From assembly GCF_020740795.1 (NCBI RefSeq), contig NC_067301.1, positions 868,001-932,000 on the forward strand: a stretch of DNA of 64,000 bases, given 5' to 3'. The notes beneath the pieces are model-generated. The model ran no database searches. It was not told where the DNA came from and saw only the letters and a list, made by a program, of their open reading frames with translations. Origin of the DNA: Apus apus (taxonomy: Eukaryota; Chordata; Aves; Apodiformes; Apodidae). Position 1 is the stretch's first letter, and each line of letters opens with the position of its first letter. Shown piece by piece: positions 1 through 11,100 of the stretch. A program made the position numbers and the translations under genes.

Positions 1-3000
1 GAGCCCCAGGCTGCCTTCCTCTGCCGTCCTCCTCCTCCCTTACCTGCTCCCTGGAAGCAGTAGGACCACTACCCTGCCCTGGCTGACACAGATGTTCCCC
101 AGGCACCACCTGGATAGTCCTTTCACCCAGACCAGTGTCAGCATCTCCTTTCAATTTGGTACTGACGTCTAAGAGTGAAAGCCCGAAAACTTCCTGCTCT
201 GGGGCTCGAGGTGCTGAGCACAAGGGTGGCTGCTTTCTAACTGAGTGATGGGGGTCACCCAGGTCCCTCGAGTTACCTGGGGCTGGGGGGGCTGCTGTTA
301 AATCAAAAGCAGGGCCGTGTCCCACCGAGCTGATCCCCTGGGCTGCTTTCAGCTGCTCCCTCGAGCCACGGCAGCTGCAGCTGCTCCCCAGGAGGGTTTG
401 TCACAGCAGAGGGGGCTCATCACAGGACAGACAGCAGTGAGAGGTGAATCCCATCACAGAACAGGCAGCAGTGAGAGGTGAGTCCCATCACAGAACAGCC
501 AGCAGTGAGAGGTGAATCCCATCCCTCCTCATTTCACGTGGGACACAGAGAAATGAAAGGACCTACACAGCAGCTTGGAGAAAAGCACAAGCCGAGAGCC
601 AAAGGTGCCTGCTGGTGGCCTTACCCTGCTTCCATGCTGCTCTCCCAGGCCGAGGGCAGCTCCAGGAAGGAGCCAGGCCTTTCCCTTCAGCAGAGAAAGC
701 TCCTCCGCACCGCCCCGGCTGCGTGGTCAGGAGGGGTGACACCAGCTCTAACCACGTGGCTGCACTAGTTTTTGAAAGGAAAAAAATCTGAGTATTTTAA
801 GGGCGTTTTGGAAGTTCCCTTTCTCTTTCAAAGCACAACAGGCACCTGCAAAGCCCGACCAGTGTTTTCTCACACTTGAGCTCTAGACTCTGTGGCACAA
901 GGAGAAGCTGGGGCTGTAAGTGCCTGTCCCTGCTGCAGTGATCACTGCACGTTCTGGGAAAGCAGCTCTGCAGCAAGAAGGACAGCCTGACCACCAGGCT
1001 TCTGGGATGAAGAGTCACACTAGACAGCAAAGAGTGTTCCCATGGTTGGCAGTGGTGCTGGTGACAGGGCAATTCACTCTAGGAGATGCCATTTGGAGTC
1101 CCTTTGTGCTATCGAAGCATTCGTGGAAGGGTGAGGTGCTGGGAAGCAGTGGAGGTCCTGTGGCATGGCTTCACTAGATGAACAAGGAGGAGCCTTAGAG
1201 ACTAACTCAGCACTGCTAGAGAAGCATTCCTAGATGGCTTGGATGTAATTACCTCCCCAGTGCCTGTCACTGGGAGGCAACTAACCAGGGGCTAAACACA
1301 CCAGCAGTGGCAGAGCTGAGATCAGCCACTGTCCAGGCTCAGCTCCTCTGCCACCCCAAGGTCCATTTGGAGGCTCTTCCACCTCTGCCACAACTGTGAC
1401 AGCTCCCTGATGTCACCCTGTGCCACAGAACAGGAGGAAAGACCCCAGCTTCTGCCAGAAAGAGTTCTCTGGCCAAGAACTAATATCTCCAGAGACCCCA
1501 ACTGGTTTATTAAGCTGAAGATCTCCTTGCCCAGGGAAGGGAGCAGCACGGGGTCCTCTATCCCATCTGCCTCAACACAGCAGTGAGGGGATGGGGGATG
1601 CTTGGCCTGGCTGGCACCCAGCTGGGGAGCCAGGGAAACCTGAAGCAGGATGTACAACACATTTCTTGCAGGCTTCTAGAGGGAGAGAGGTAGGAACAAG
1701 CCGAGCAGGGGTGGGCACTGGGTGATTTCCCTGCTTTCGCTCGGCAGAGCTGCACTCCAGGTGCTTCCCCAGGCCAGCTCTGCCGTTGGCTGGGTTGCTG
1801 CTTCCCTCTGTTGCTGCGAGTCAGGGCATTGCAGGGAAGCTGCATACGGGAAAAAAAAGAGGCCAGGAATACAGAGACAAAGCCTGCAAAGAGGCAATCC
1901 ACGACCTTCCCCTGCATCGGGGCTCAGCTCAGTCCACTGCTGCTTTAGCAGGGAGGGGTGGGCTGGCACCCCCAGGCTGCAGGAGCCAGCTGGATTGTCC
2001 CAGGGGCCAGTTCCTTCTGTCCATATACCTTTTTCAAAGGATTACTATGGAAATACTCAGTGTCCATAGTCTTTTCCCCACTGCTGTGGCTTTGGCTGTA
2101 CCCAAACAGCCAAGTCAGCCCCAGCTCAGCTGCAGCAGCTGATTCCCCCCAGCCCCAGGCACACAAGGAGAAGAAAAGGTGCACACCAAGGTCCACCACA
2201 GCCAACCAAACAGGAGAACAACTCTGGAGAGCAGAGCAGATGAACCTGCTTTCACTCAGCTTGCTTCATGCAGCCCATGGTCTGTGTTTTGACCACAGAG
2301 AATTAATATATTCTTAGAATTATTCTAAGTTCAGCTTTCTTCTTTCATCAACATAAGGAAGCTGTAACAAGAGGGCTGAAGTCTTGCTGAGAGTCACACC
2401 TGGCTGCTGAGTTTCTTCATCTTCTAGAAGGAGCATCTTTGTTCTCAACCATTAACTTTAAGCCTCAGTTTTAGGCACTTAGAAATACCTGTTGTTATTC
2501 CCCCCAGTAGTAACCTATTTGCCCCATCCCTTCACTCTAACAGCCCAGCCTGAAATGTGACAGCATTTTGCAGCCACCTTAAAGGGAGACACATGCACAA
2601 AACCTGCATAACAGTGCTATTCTTAATTCCTACAGACTCTTGGCCCATCCTGAGAGAGGAAGAGTTTTGAGAGCCATGTCCAGCTCTCACACCCAGCTGC
2701 TGTGTCTCGCTTGCTGGTTTGTGAACTGGCCCCTGGACCTTCCCTCCTCTACACAATGAGAACCACCAGGCTCATCCAGCCCACAGCAAATAACTTCATG
2801 TTTGCAAAACGCTGACAGACCCAAAGGTGTCAACACTACCCCGTGCTATTGCTCATTTGCCCCAGATTATTACATTCACACCTGCAAAACGGGGCTTGTA
2901 AAAGTAGTCACTTAAAAGTGATCAGGAGCAAGTGAGTTTTCCTGCAGCACACTTGAACCTCAGGAGCCCTCCTCAGGGTCCAGCAGCTTATTAACAATTT

Positions 3001-4150
3001 TCTTTCCAAGGAGCAAGCAAGTTCAACAGAAATCCTCCCTGATGGATGGAGAAGTTGACAGGCAGCTCGTGATGGGGCAGGAGGCTCAACCAGCCTCAAC
3101 CTCCTCCTCTCCCAGGCAGCCAAGCCCCAGTCCTGCCTGGGGACCCAGCCAGCCCAGCATCCTGCCGTGCCCAGCCCCAGCTCTGCTCTTCCCATTCAAG
3201 GCTCGGCTGGTTTTAGCTCCAGAAGTGCTCTTATTCCAGATCTAAGGCGCTTGGGAACAAACTTTCCAAGAGCCTACAAAGCAAAGCAGCCAGGAGTCAC
3301 CTCACAGCTGCGTTACCGAGCACTCGAGAGGGGATCCTGCCAAGTAACTCACACACACAAATATCCTTTTATGGCTTTTTTTCCTCCTACCTGCTCTGGC
3401 TCCCCAAACGTTTCGAGTTCCCCTGGAGGTCTCCCGTGGGCAGGAGCGGCCTGGGATTGAGGATCTACGTTATTTACTGCACTACAATCAAGTAGCGTCC
3501 TGGTCGCCTAGGCAATGACATTGGAGCTGCTGAAGGCTGTGTGAAAAGTGAGGCAAAGGCTTGTGCGCTCCTTCCTGGAATAGGAGGCAGTTGGGAGGGG
3601 GTGGGGAATGCTCAGCCAGGCGTGCTGGGGAATTAAGCTGATCACCAGTGTCACAGTGACTGGGGGCAGGCTGGCTCCGGGGCTCCAGCTGCTGGGGTTT
3701 GCTGGGATGGAAAGGGAGAGGAGCCTCCATGGAGCCCACCGCGCTGAGGGAAGCTCTTCCCCTCGCCAGGCTGATGGACTGAGCCAGGTTGGGGCTCACG
3801 TTGGTCAAAATGACCAGTTCATCTCTCCTGGCTGGAGGAGCAGGGCTGCCTGCCTGGGGCACCAGGAAAGACCCTGGTCTCACTGCGCTGTGTCCCGGGG
3901 TGGGGAATTCCAGCTTGTCGGGGGGCACAGGGGGTGGCAGTGGGTGAAGACTGGTCGTTTCTGATAAAAAAGCCATCTGCCATGAGACCCTGATTATCTG
4001 CCTGGCGCGGACACTGGCGTCACTTCTCCGTTGACACCCGTTCTCAAAAGGTGCCTGTTGCTGCTGGCTGTAGGATGCACCCCAGCACCTGGGGAGGGGG
4101 GTGAGCACTGCTGGGCAGGCCCCCTCCCCACTCAGCACCTGAGAGCCCCC
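1..4150. other. Upstream flank of WRAP73 (TP73 side), no coding exon recognised
   Basis: No reading frame here resembles a known protein and I could place no coding exon on either strand. In human, TP73 lies head-to-head with WRAP73, so the minus strand here would be expected to carry TP73 non-coding exon 1 and/or intron 1; that is inference from synteny. The stretch holds a 34-bp tandem repeat (418-519) and, on the minus strand, good-looking splice donors at about 38-46 (CAG|GTAAGG) and 3389-3397 (CAG|GTAGGA). I cannot tie either to a transcript. Two GATA-type motifs sit at 3961-3967 and 3994-3999, just outside the CpG island. Confidence 0.5.
418..519. repeat. 34-bp tandem repeat, three copies
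   Basis: Three consecutive copies begin at 418, 452 and 486, each starting CATCACAG and containing CAGCAGTGAGAGGTGA. They differ from each other at only a few positions, and a fourth copy breaks off after CATCC at 520. This is a short minisatellite and probably varies in copy number between individuals. No coding sense is apparent. Confidence 0.9.
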
Positions 4151-4819
4151 CTCCTGCTCTGCCCTGGGGCCCCAGACGCTGCTCCCGGGGCAGGCGGGGA
4201 CCGCGGAGCAGCCGCCGCCTCCCGCGCCCGGACGGCGGGCAGAGAACAGACGCGTTCAGCGGACCCGAAACACATCGGAGCCGGGGTGCGGGGGCGGGGG
4301 GGGGCAGAGGGAGCAGCCCTGGGGGGGCTGGATGCCTAACCCGTCGTGCAAACGGGACCCACGTCTGTGCTTTATTTATTCTCCGGGTGGTCACACCGGC
4401 GCGGGGCCGGGCTGGCGGTGTCCCCGGCTGGGGGGCGGGCGGCGGGGACGGGGCACGGACGGTGCGGGAAGGAGCCCGTTTGTGGCCGGGACGTGCCCGT
4501 CCCTGCGCCCACCCGGTGCTGCTGCCCGGGGCGGCTCCCGGGGGGCTCTCCCGGCCTCTCCCCGCCCCGGCTCGTCCCCTCCACACCCCGATCCAGGCAG
4601 CATCCAGCTCACTGCTGCATTCTGTTCGCCGTCCCGCTGTCCCGCCCGCCCTCCCGCTGCCGTCGGTCATTAAGCGGGAGAGCTAATGAACCAGGGAGCC
4701 CGGGATGCTGCCCGCGGAAAAACCCCGCGCTCGCGGGAGCTCGGTGACAGCGGGGCGGCTCGGGGGCCGGCAGGCCGCAGGGCAGGCAGCCCGGGCAGGC
4801 CGCGCCTCATTAATGGCTC

Positions 4820-4827
4820 ATTTGCAT
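4820..4827. promoter_or_regulatory. Octamer motif (ATTTGCAT)
   Basis: This is an exact reverse-orientation octamer (ATGCAAAT on the minus strand), the recognition site of POU/Oct factors. It lies 213 bp upstream of the WRAP73 start codon, in a small AT-rich patch (4808-4832) inside an otherwise very GC-rich island. Function is inferred from the motif alone. Confidence 0.4.
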
Positions 4828-4865
4828 AACAATCCCTTGCAGGCGGCGGGTCCCGCCCGCCCCGG

Positions 4866-4885
4866 ACTACAGCTCCCGGCATGCC
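4866..4885 (+). promoter_or_regulatory. ZNF143/THAP11-type promoter motif
   Basis: The sequence ACTACAGCTCCCGGCATGC closely follows the long ZNF143/THAP11 (SBS) consensus ACTACAnnTCCCAGCATGC, with G in place of A at one position. Such sites are typical of CpG-island promoters of housekeeping and cell-growth genes and usually lie within 200 bp of the start site. This one is 174 bp upstream of the WRAP73 ATG. Confidence 0.7.
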
Positions 4886-4904
4886 GCGGGGCGCCGCCGC
4901 GCGC

Positions 4905-4942
4905 GCTGATTGGCTGCCGCTGCCCCGCGCTGATTGGCTGCG
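4905..4942 (-). promoter_or_regulatory. Two inverted CCAAT boxes (NF-Y)
   Basis: Two copies of GCTGATTGGCTGC carry ATTGG cores at 4909-4913 and 4933-4937, exactly 24 bp apart. ATTGG is an inverted CCAAT box, and the flanking CTGATTGGCTG is a strong NF-Y context. Paired CCAAT boxes about two to three helical turns apart upstream of a CHR element are a hallmark of G2/M-regulated promoters. Confidence 0.75.
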
Positions 4943-4969
4943 GCCGCTCCCGCTCGCGCTCTTCCCCCG

Positions 4970-4976
4970 CTTCCGG
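4970..4976. promoter_or_regulatory. ETS-type site (CTTCCGG)
   Basis: CTTCCGG is the reverse complement of the CCGGAAG ETS/GABPA core. It lies between the CCAAT pair and the CHR element, about 64 bp upstream of the ATG, where CpG-island promoters often carry ETS sites close to their start sites. Confidence 0.4.
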
Positions 4977-5002
4977 CGCGCGGGCCCGGGCGGAGCGGCC
5001 GG

Positions 5003-5008
5003 TTTGAA
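5003..5008 (+). promoter_or_regulatory. CHR element (TTTGAA)
   Basis: An exact TTTGAA (cell-cycle genes homology region) lies 31 bp upstream of the WRAP73 start codon and 66 bp downstream of the second CCAAT core. CHR elements bind the DREAM and MMB complexes through LIN54 and confer late cell-cycle expression. It is nearly the only AT-rich stretch in its surroundings. Its use is inferred from the CCAAT-CCAAT-CHR order. Confidence 0.55.
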
Positions 5009-5039
5009 TCGGGCGCGGCCGCCGCCCCCCCCGCCCCCC

Positions 5040-5108
5040 ATGGACTTCTCGGGGCTGTTCCGGCTCTCGGGGCTGCTCGGCAGGTTCTCCCCCAACGGCA
5101 AGTGCCTG
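5040..5108 (+). CDS. WRAP73: WRAP73 coding exon 1
   Basis: Encodes residues 1-23 ([20 protein letters not shown] then KCL) and ends in phase 0 before the donor GTGAGC. The ATG directly follows a C-rich tract. The 5' untranslated start is unknown but should lie between the CHR element and the ATG. Confidence 0.92.
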
Positions 5109-8100
5109 GTGAGCAGCGGCCGCCGCGCCCGGGGGGGGTTGGGGGGGGGTTGTCGCGTGTGCCCGGCGCCGCTGCCGCCTGCGGCCTGAGGAGACCGGCG
5201 GGGAGGGCGGGAGGCGCCCGAGCGGGGCCCGGCGGCTCCGGGCGGTGGCTGGTTCCTGCGGCCGTGCAGCCCCCCCCGGGGCCGCGGGGCTGGACCCGCC
5301 GAGCGGGGCGGCCCGAGGCCCCGGGCGGGCGCTGCGGCGGGAGCGGGGCCGGTGCTGGCCCCGCAAAGGCCCGGCCGGGGGGCGGCTGGTGCGGGGCGTG
5401 TGGCCAGCCGGGGTCTGCAGAGGGACACCCTGTCACGGTGGATGCCGCAGTTACGAGGCACAGGGTGGTTTGTTTTGGTTTTTTTTCCCCGCAGTAGAAC
5501 TTGTTAATCAACAGCCTCCGGGTGATCCAGGGTTCTTTTTGTTGGTGTAGCCCCCCTGGTGTTCTGCCGGGGCTGTTTTGGCTGCAGCTCGCAGCAGAGC
5601 ACAGCGCACACCGACCCGGGCTGGCCCTGAAGCCTCGGGCTGTGTCCCCCGGGGCCCGCGGGGCTGTGTGTGTGTGTGTGTGTGTGTGTGTCCCGGGGCC
5701 AGCGGGGCTGTGTGTGTGTGTGTCCCGGGCTCAGCCCTGCTCCCCTCCTTGCTCAGGCTTCCTGCGTGCAGTACCGGCTGGTGGTGCGGGACGTGAGCTC
5801 CCTCCAGATCCTCCAGCTCTACACCTGCCTGGATCAGATCCAGTACATAGAGTGGTCGTCGGACTCTCTGTTCATCCTGTGTGCCATGTACAAGCGTGGG
5901 ATTGTTCAGGTGAGGGCACAGGCAGCACAGAACGTGTTTCCTAGGGGGGGGTCGGTGTGTGGTGTGAGCCAGAGCTTCCCAACAGCAAGCACTGCTTCAG
6001 TGCTTTCACTGAGGTAACTGGTCAGTTACTGGTAACACCTGGTTTGGGGGTAACCCAGCATGCTGTTATGTTTAAAATTGTGTCAAACATCGTAGTTTGA
6101 AAAGAGTAAACTTAACATGAAAATATTTCTCAAAACAACTCGGTGCTGGAGATTACCTTAAGCACATGCAAACTCATTACATGGACTAAAACTTTTTTTT
6201 TTTAAGTGCTGGATGTTTGTCACAGAAAAGAGCAACCAGGTTACAGTGTGCATGGACATGCAGAGCTGTGGGGCTTACTTTTGTAGTGGGATCCAGCGCC
6301 AGTCCTTCATGGCCACGGGCTCTTGGGGTGTCCTGGGCTCTTGGGGTGGGATGCAGGGGTGTCTCCTCAGCCGTAGCGTGTTCTTGTGAGCTGAAGTTTC
6401 AAGGCTTCAATGAGCTGCTGGTTTGGCTGCTGCCTGGTTTGGTCTCCTCTCTGTCCCAGGTCTGGTCCCTGGAGCAGCCAGACTGGCACTGCAAGATCGA
6501 CGAGGGGTCTGCAGGACTGGTGGCTTCATGCTGGAGCCCAGATGGTCGTCACATCCTCAATACCACCGAGTTCCATGTAAGTGTGAAGTGGTGAGTGCTC
6601 TGAGCGGTGTCAGATGTTGCTGTCTGCCCTTTGCCTCTTAAAATAACCTAAAGCTCTTAAAGCTGTCGTGGTGGTGAAGAGGGCAGGTGTAGTTCTCCTA
6701 AATTCATATACACAATCTGGGTTAATTGCCATTTAGATGTTAGTTATTCTGTTAACGTTTTATCCTCTTGACGGTAAGATAGAAAATGGATGCTTAGCTT
6801 TGAAGGGGGTAATATTGTGTTGGAGAGAAGCAGAGGGAAAACTGGCATTCACTGCAGCAATTTTAGAAATCAAATGTCTGGTTTGTAGCTCATTATTTCT
6901 ACCATAAACATTTAAGAGTGGCTATGGAATTAAAAAATGTGATCATAGGTTTATTGACCTATGAGATGAAATTTGAATCCAGATCCTGGGAATGCTTTGC
7001 AATTGTTTGATTTTACATGTAGGAGTCAGACTGCTGGTGATAGAACCACTTGTGCAGTTACAATTAAAACATCTGTAAATGTGTATGGATTTAAGAGCCA
7101 TATTCTGGAATCTACACTAAGGCAGAATCCAGACCAGCCTGTGGTTGCTGGCTGGAAGGCACGGGGAAGCCTGGCTCTCCACCTTTATGGTCTCTGGGTT
7201 AGACCTGACAATTCATGTTATCAGTACAGTGGTGAACAGAAAACATCTAAGAACCACACACAAGACGTCTTCTCTTTATATTTAATTTTGTAAAAAGAAA
7301 GCAGGTGGATTTTAGATGACAGGTGACTTTGCCATAACCCTTGCTGGTACTCAATTCAAATGTTACACTGCAAGATTTGTCCTTCTTTCATGCAAATCTC
7401 AAAGGAACATAAATGGGGGTCTCTGTCATCTGTGTGTGGGGGCTGGAGTTGGTGCCAGTGCTGGTGCTCTCAAGGGCACCTGTGGAGAAACTTGCATAAA
7501 GCCAGGGTGGAATCCTGCAGCAAGGATGTTCATTGCTGGCAAGGATTTGCTGTGCTGACTGGGGTGAAGACGTTCTGGCTGTCAAGCAGTCTCTTCCCAT
7601 TTCCCTCCCCCTTTGGATAGTGGGTTATGAATTCAGGCCTGCAATTTTCCCAATAATGAATCACCCTGATAGTTATTAAAATAATAATACTAATAAAGAC
7701 TCCCTAGTTTGCTGCTGTGCCCAGCAGTGAGGTGGCAGTGACCAGGCTGGGGGCTGGAGCTGTGTGCTGCAGGGGAGAGAGGATCTCCTGGCACGTGTGT
7801 GGGGGTGGATGAGCAAGTATTTATTGCCTCCCGACAGAACTTGGTTTGACCTTAGAGGATTTCATTAAGCCTCTGCCAAGCTGGCATCTGTGTTGGGATA
7901 AGTTTCCTTTCCAGCTGTAAACAGGTTGCTAAATTAGCTTTTGTCAGACAGCTGCTTGGGTTATGCTTATGTCTGAGTTGTGTTTACTCTCTCTGATAAA
8001 TCCATGGTCTGGTGGGGCAGGTGGGAGTAGTGCTGGAGACAGAAGCTATCAGAGTAGTTGATACTGGTGTATCTGTAGGTTATCAGATGCAGAGATTGCT

Positions 8101-11100
8101 TGGAGGGCTCAGGGGTTCCCTGCCACCCAGAGCAGCTTGGCTTTGGTGCCCTGATATTTTCAAACAGCACCAGTTAATTACTCATACTTGTAAATCCTCA
8201 AGTCAACATGTGGGCTCCACCGTAAGCTCACAAATAATTTCTTGCTATAATTTTTTTAAGTTGTCTGTGGTTGTGCTGATTTATTTCTAGCAATCCATGC
8301 TCACTAGTGCCTCAAAGATCACTCATCACTGACTTGCAGTCAGGTTCTTTTTGAGGTCAGCATTGGAGTGAATTATGGGGTTTTTGGTGTGACTGGTGTG
8401 TTCCTAACTCAAGATGAGTGTAGCAGAATCCTTACACGTTTCAAAAATCCATTTTGACTCTATTCAGTCTTTTGAGGTGGGCAGTGATTCTCTACATGCC
8501 CTTAACAGCATTTTGAAGATGAGTTTGTAAAAATATGCAAGTTTTTGGGTCCCAGAGTAGTTACACAATATACAGTAGCACTGAGTGGCACTGTCACCTC
8601 TGAATCTCTCTACAATAAACAGCAGGAGCAATGAAATAGCACAGTCTTTGTGGAGGATGTATTTAGAGGCTCTTTACTTTCACTTGAGCATGGATTGTTT
8701 TCCCAGTAATGGATTATGGAATTTACTGTGCTTAATGACAATGCAGTACCTGGTTAGTTGCCCCATAGCTGTGGTTTGTTACTCATTTTGTATTTTACTT
8801 ACCAACTCCATATATTGCACTGAAGTTCTGAACACGTTGGGTACTGAAGCACTGAGGAGCTTCCTCCGAGCTGCAGCAGCAGGGGAAGAAGTGTGTGTTT
8901 CTGTGTATATTGGAGCTAATCCCTAGTAACTGGAAATGGCTGCATTGGTTGAAAAATGCTTCCTGTCCAGGAATGTGCTCTGAATAATCTTCTGAAATCC
9001 GGTGCTGACAGACACTGCTATGTAAGGAGGCCTTGTGACCCAGTCAAGTCTGGGACAAAAGTTGACAGTCATTTGAGATGCAAGGTTGTTTAAAAGTGTG
9101 TTTTTATCCACTGAAAATCACCAGTCTGACACCTGCCTGTAGCTGTCAACATTGGGATGTAGCACTGGAGACTGTTTATCACGTTACCATCTAAATACCT
9201 TTTATTTCTCAGCTGTTTTTAGGCTATTTTAAAAATGCTGCTGCTTTTGGTTTGTTTTTCCACTGCAAAACAACAGCTGAAAACTTGTCAGACACTGTTA
9301 TCATTAGCATTTGAGTTTGATGGCTCCACTTAATCGTCATCTGTGCTAAAGAGAGAGTTCCCCTCAATGATCAGTGAAGAAGTATTTGCTACAGACTTAA
9401 TTGACCACAATCTATTCTCCTGCTGTAAATGCAATTATCCCTCTCCACAAAGTTTCTGAGAAAAGCAATAAGACCAATGCAATTTATTGTATTTTTTGTA
9501 ATGTTTGGCTTTGTTTTTTTACCCTCTGTGCATTTTGTGTTTGTCTTTCAATCATTTAGGCTAGTTGTGAAATAATCTTTCTCAAGCTGGTTTGCTGGTA
9601 GCTTGGGCAAGATTATGGAATAATATTTCAATTCCTGTGGAAAATACGAAGATTCTCCCTTTTTGTTACATTTGAATTGTAAATATTTTGTTAGTCCATG
9701 TAAGGCAGGTGTGAAGCCCAAACATGGGGCACATGATGTAACTTTCTCAGTTTATAGAAACGATTGAGTGGGCACAAACAGAACAACTGAAAGGAGTCCC
9801 AGTTTCAGCAGTCACCATTGTTTTTACGGGTTTTTACATGTTTGTAACACTAGGTCAGAACCTTCAGGTTTTGTGGTGTGTGACCTGGGCAAGAGGCTGC
9901 AATGAAGCCTCAGCAGAGCGTGGGCTCTGACTTGCACTGAGAGCTTCCCTGACCTGCAGCCTCTTCAGGAGAGGAAGATACTGGAGTTGGACAGAGGATC
10001 TTGTTAGTTGTTTTAAGTGTGTTGTGACTGATTTAGATCAAGTCTGAAGAAGAGCTTTGGTTATCAAAGTGTTGTAGGCATCCAGTATAATAATGGGTTT
10101 TACTGTTTGCAAGTGTATTTTTGTGGGTGTTTTTGTGGGCTGGGTGCAAACATCCCATAGGTGTGTTGGCTGTATTTTGACAAGGATGGACAGGGAAACC
10201 ATTAACAGTGTTGTCTTTGGGGTGTTGCAAAACTTGTGCCTTCTAGAGAAGGTTCTGTCTGAGCAGAAGAGGACTGCAGGAGACAGATGGATGCAGGAAG
10301 CCCTTTCAAAAGGAAGGTGTACCTGCCTTTTCTGCAGCAGGGTCTCAGCTGAGGAGAGGTGACAGGCAGAGGTGGCTGGTTCTCTGGAGACATTCCTCTT
10401 CTGATGTCCTTCAGCTAGCTGTGAGCAGGCAGGCTCTGCCCTGAGGCAGTACAGAAGTGTTGGACACACAGCAGAGCAGGTGAGGTGATGGTGAAGCTCA
10501 GCAGCAGCACAAATGCAAACTGGGATGCCTTTGTCAGGAAATCTGATGATCCAAACCCCAGCATCCAAGGCTGGCAGCTGTGAAGCTTGTCCTAAGTGGC
10601 TGTAGAATGTGTGCTGTGTAGGCGTTGTGCTTTGGGCAAGGGAGGAGCAGCAGCCAGGATATGTAGCACTGTGAGTATTCAGGAGCAAGCAGCATATCAG
10701 TGTTGCAGTTGCTGTAGAAGAATGTGAGCAGGCATTGTGTGGGTATTTGTAAAGTAAATCTTGCATGAGGAGCAGACTAACAGTGCTGTGCTTGTGTGTC
10801 TGCAGGGAGCAGTTGCAGTGATGAAACTTGATTAATGTCATTTATCTACTGGACTCCTCTAGGATCTGCTAAACTTAAAGCTGGTGCTGTAGATGTCTAG
10901 TTGCTATTTCATACCTGTACAATAAAAGAAGGGAATAACAAACACTGCATTAAATAGGGGTCTAATAACTTTTTAAACTTCAGGTAGAAGTGGACTGGAA
11001 TTGGAGCTGGTTGTGCTCTTTCCTGTCATTTTTTTAAATTATTTTTTTTGTCTCTTCAAATCTTGCCAGTTTCTTCTGTATCTGAAAAGCAGGAAGGAGA

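Larger units (their letters stand above)
4150..5450. promoter_or_regulatory. CpG island, WRAP73 promoter (possibly bidirectional with TP73)
   Basis: GC content and CpG density rise sharply from about 4150 and fall after about 5450, while the flanks are CpG-poor. The island covers WRAP73 coding exon 1 and the start of intron 1. TTCCCGC-type E2F cores occur on the minus strand (for example 4464-4470), and a minus-strand AT-rich, TATA-like stretch lies near 4372-4382. In human this interval separates the divergent WRAP73 and TP73 transcripts. A minus-strand TP73 start here is inferred from that arrangement and not demonstrated. Confidence 0.75.

Noticed and set aside
3488-4138. 216-codon minus-strand frame near the expected TP73 start
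   Set aside because: It does not resemble the TP73 N-terminus or any other family; Pro/Ser-rich with no supporting splice structure.
4670-5511. Several long minus-strand frames of 180-263 codons
   Set aside because: GC-rich CpG-island sequence is poor in stop codons; the translations are Pro/Arg/Gly/Ala-rich with no family resemblance and are antisense to WRAP73 exon 1.
10038-10841. 267-codon minus-strand frame in WRAP73 intron 3
   Set aside because: Cys/His/Thr-rich translation without domain pattern; no splice or start context and no resemblance to known proteins.
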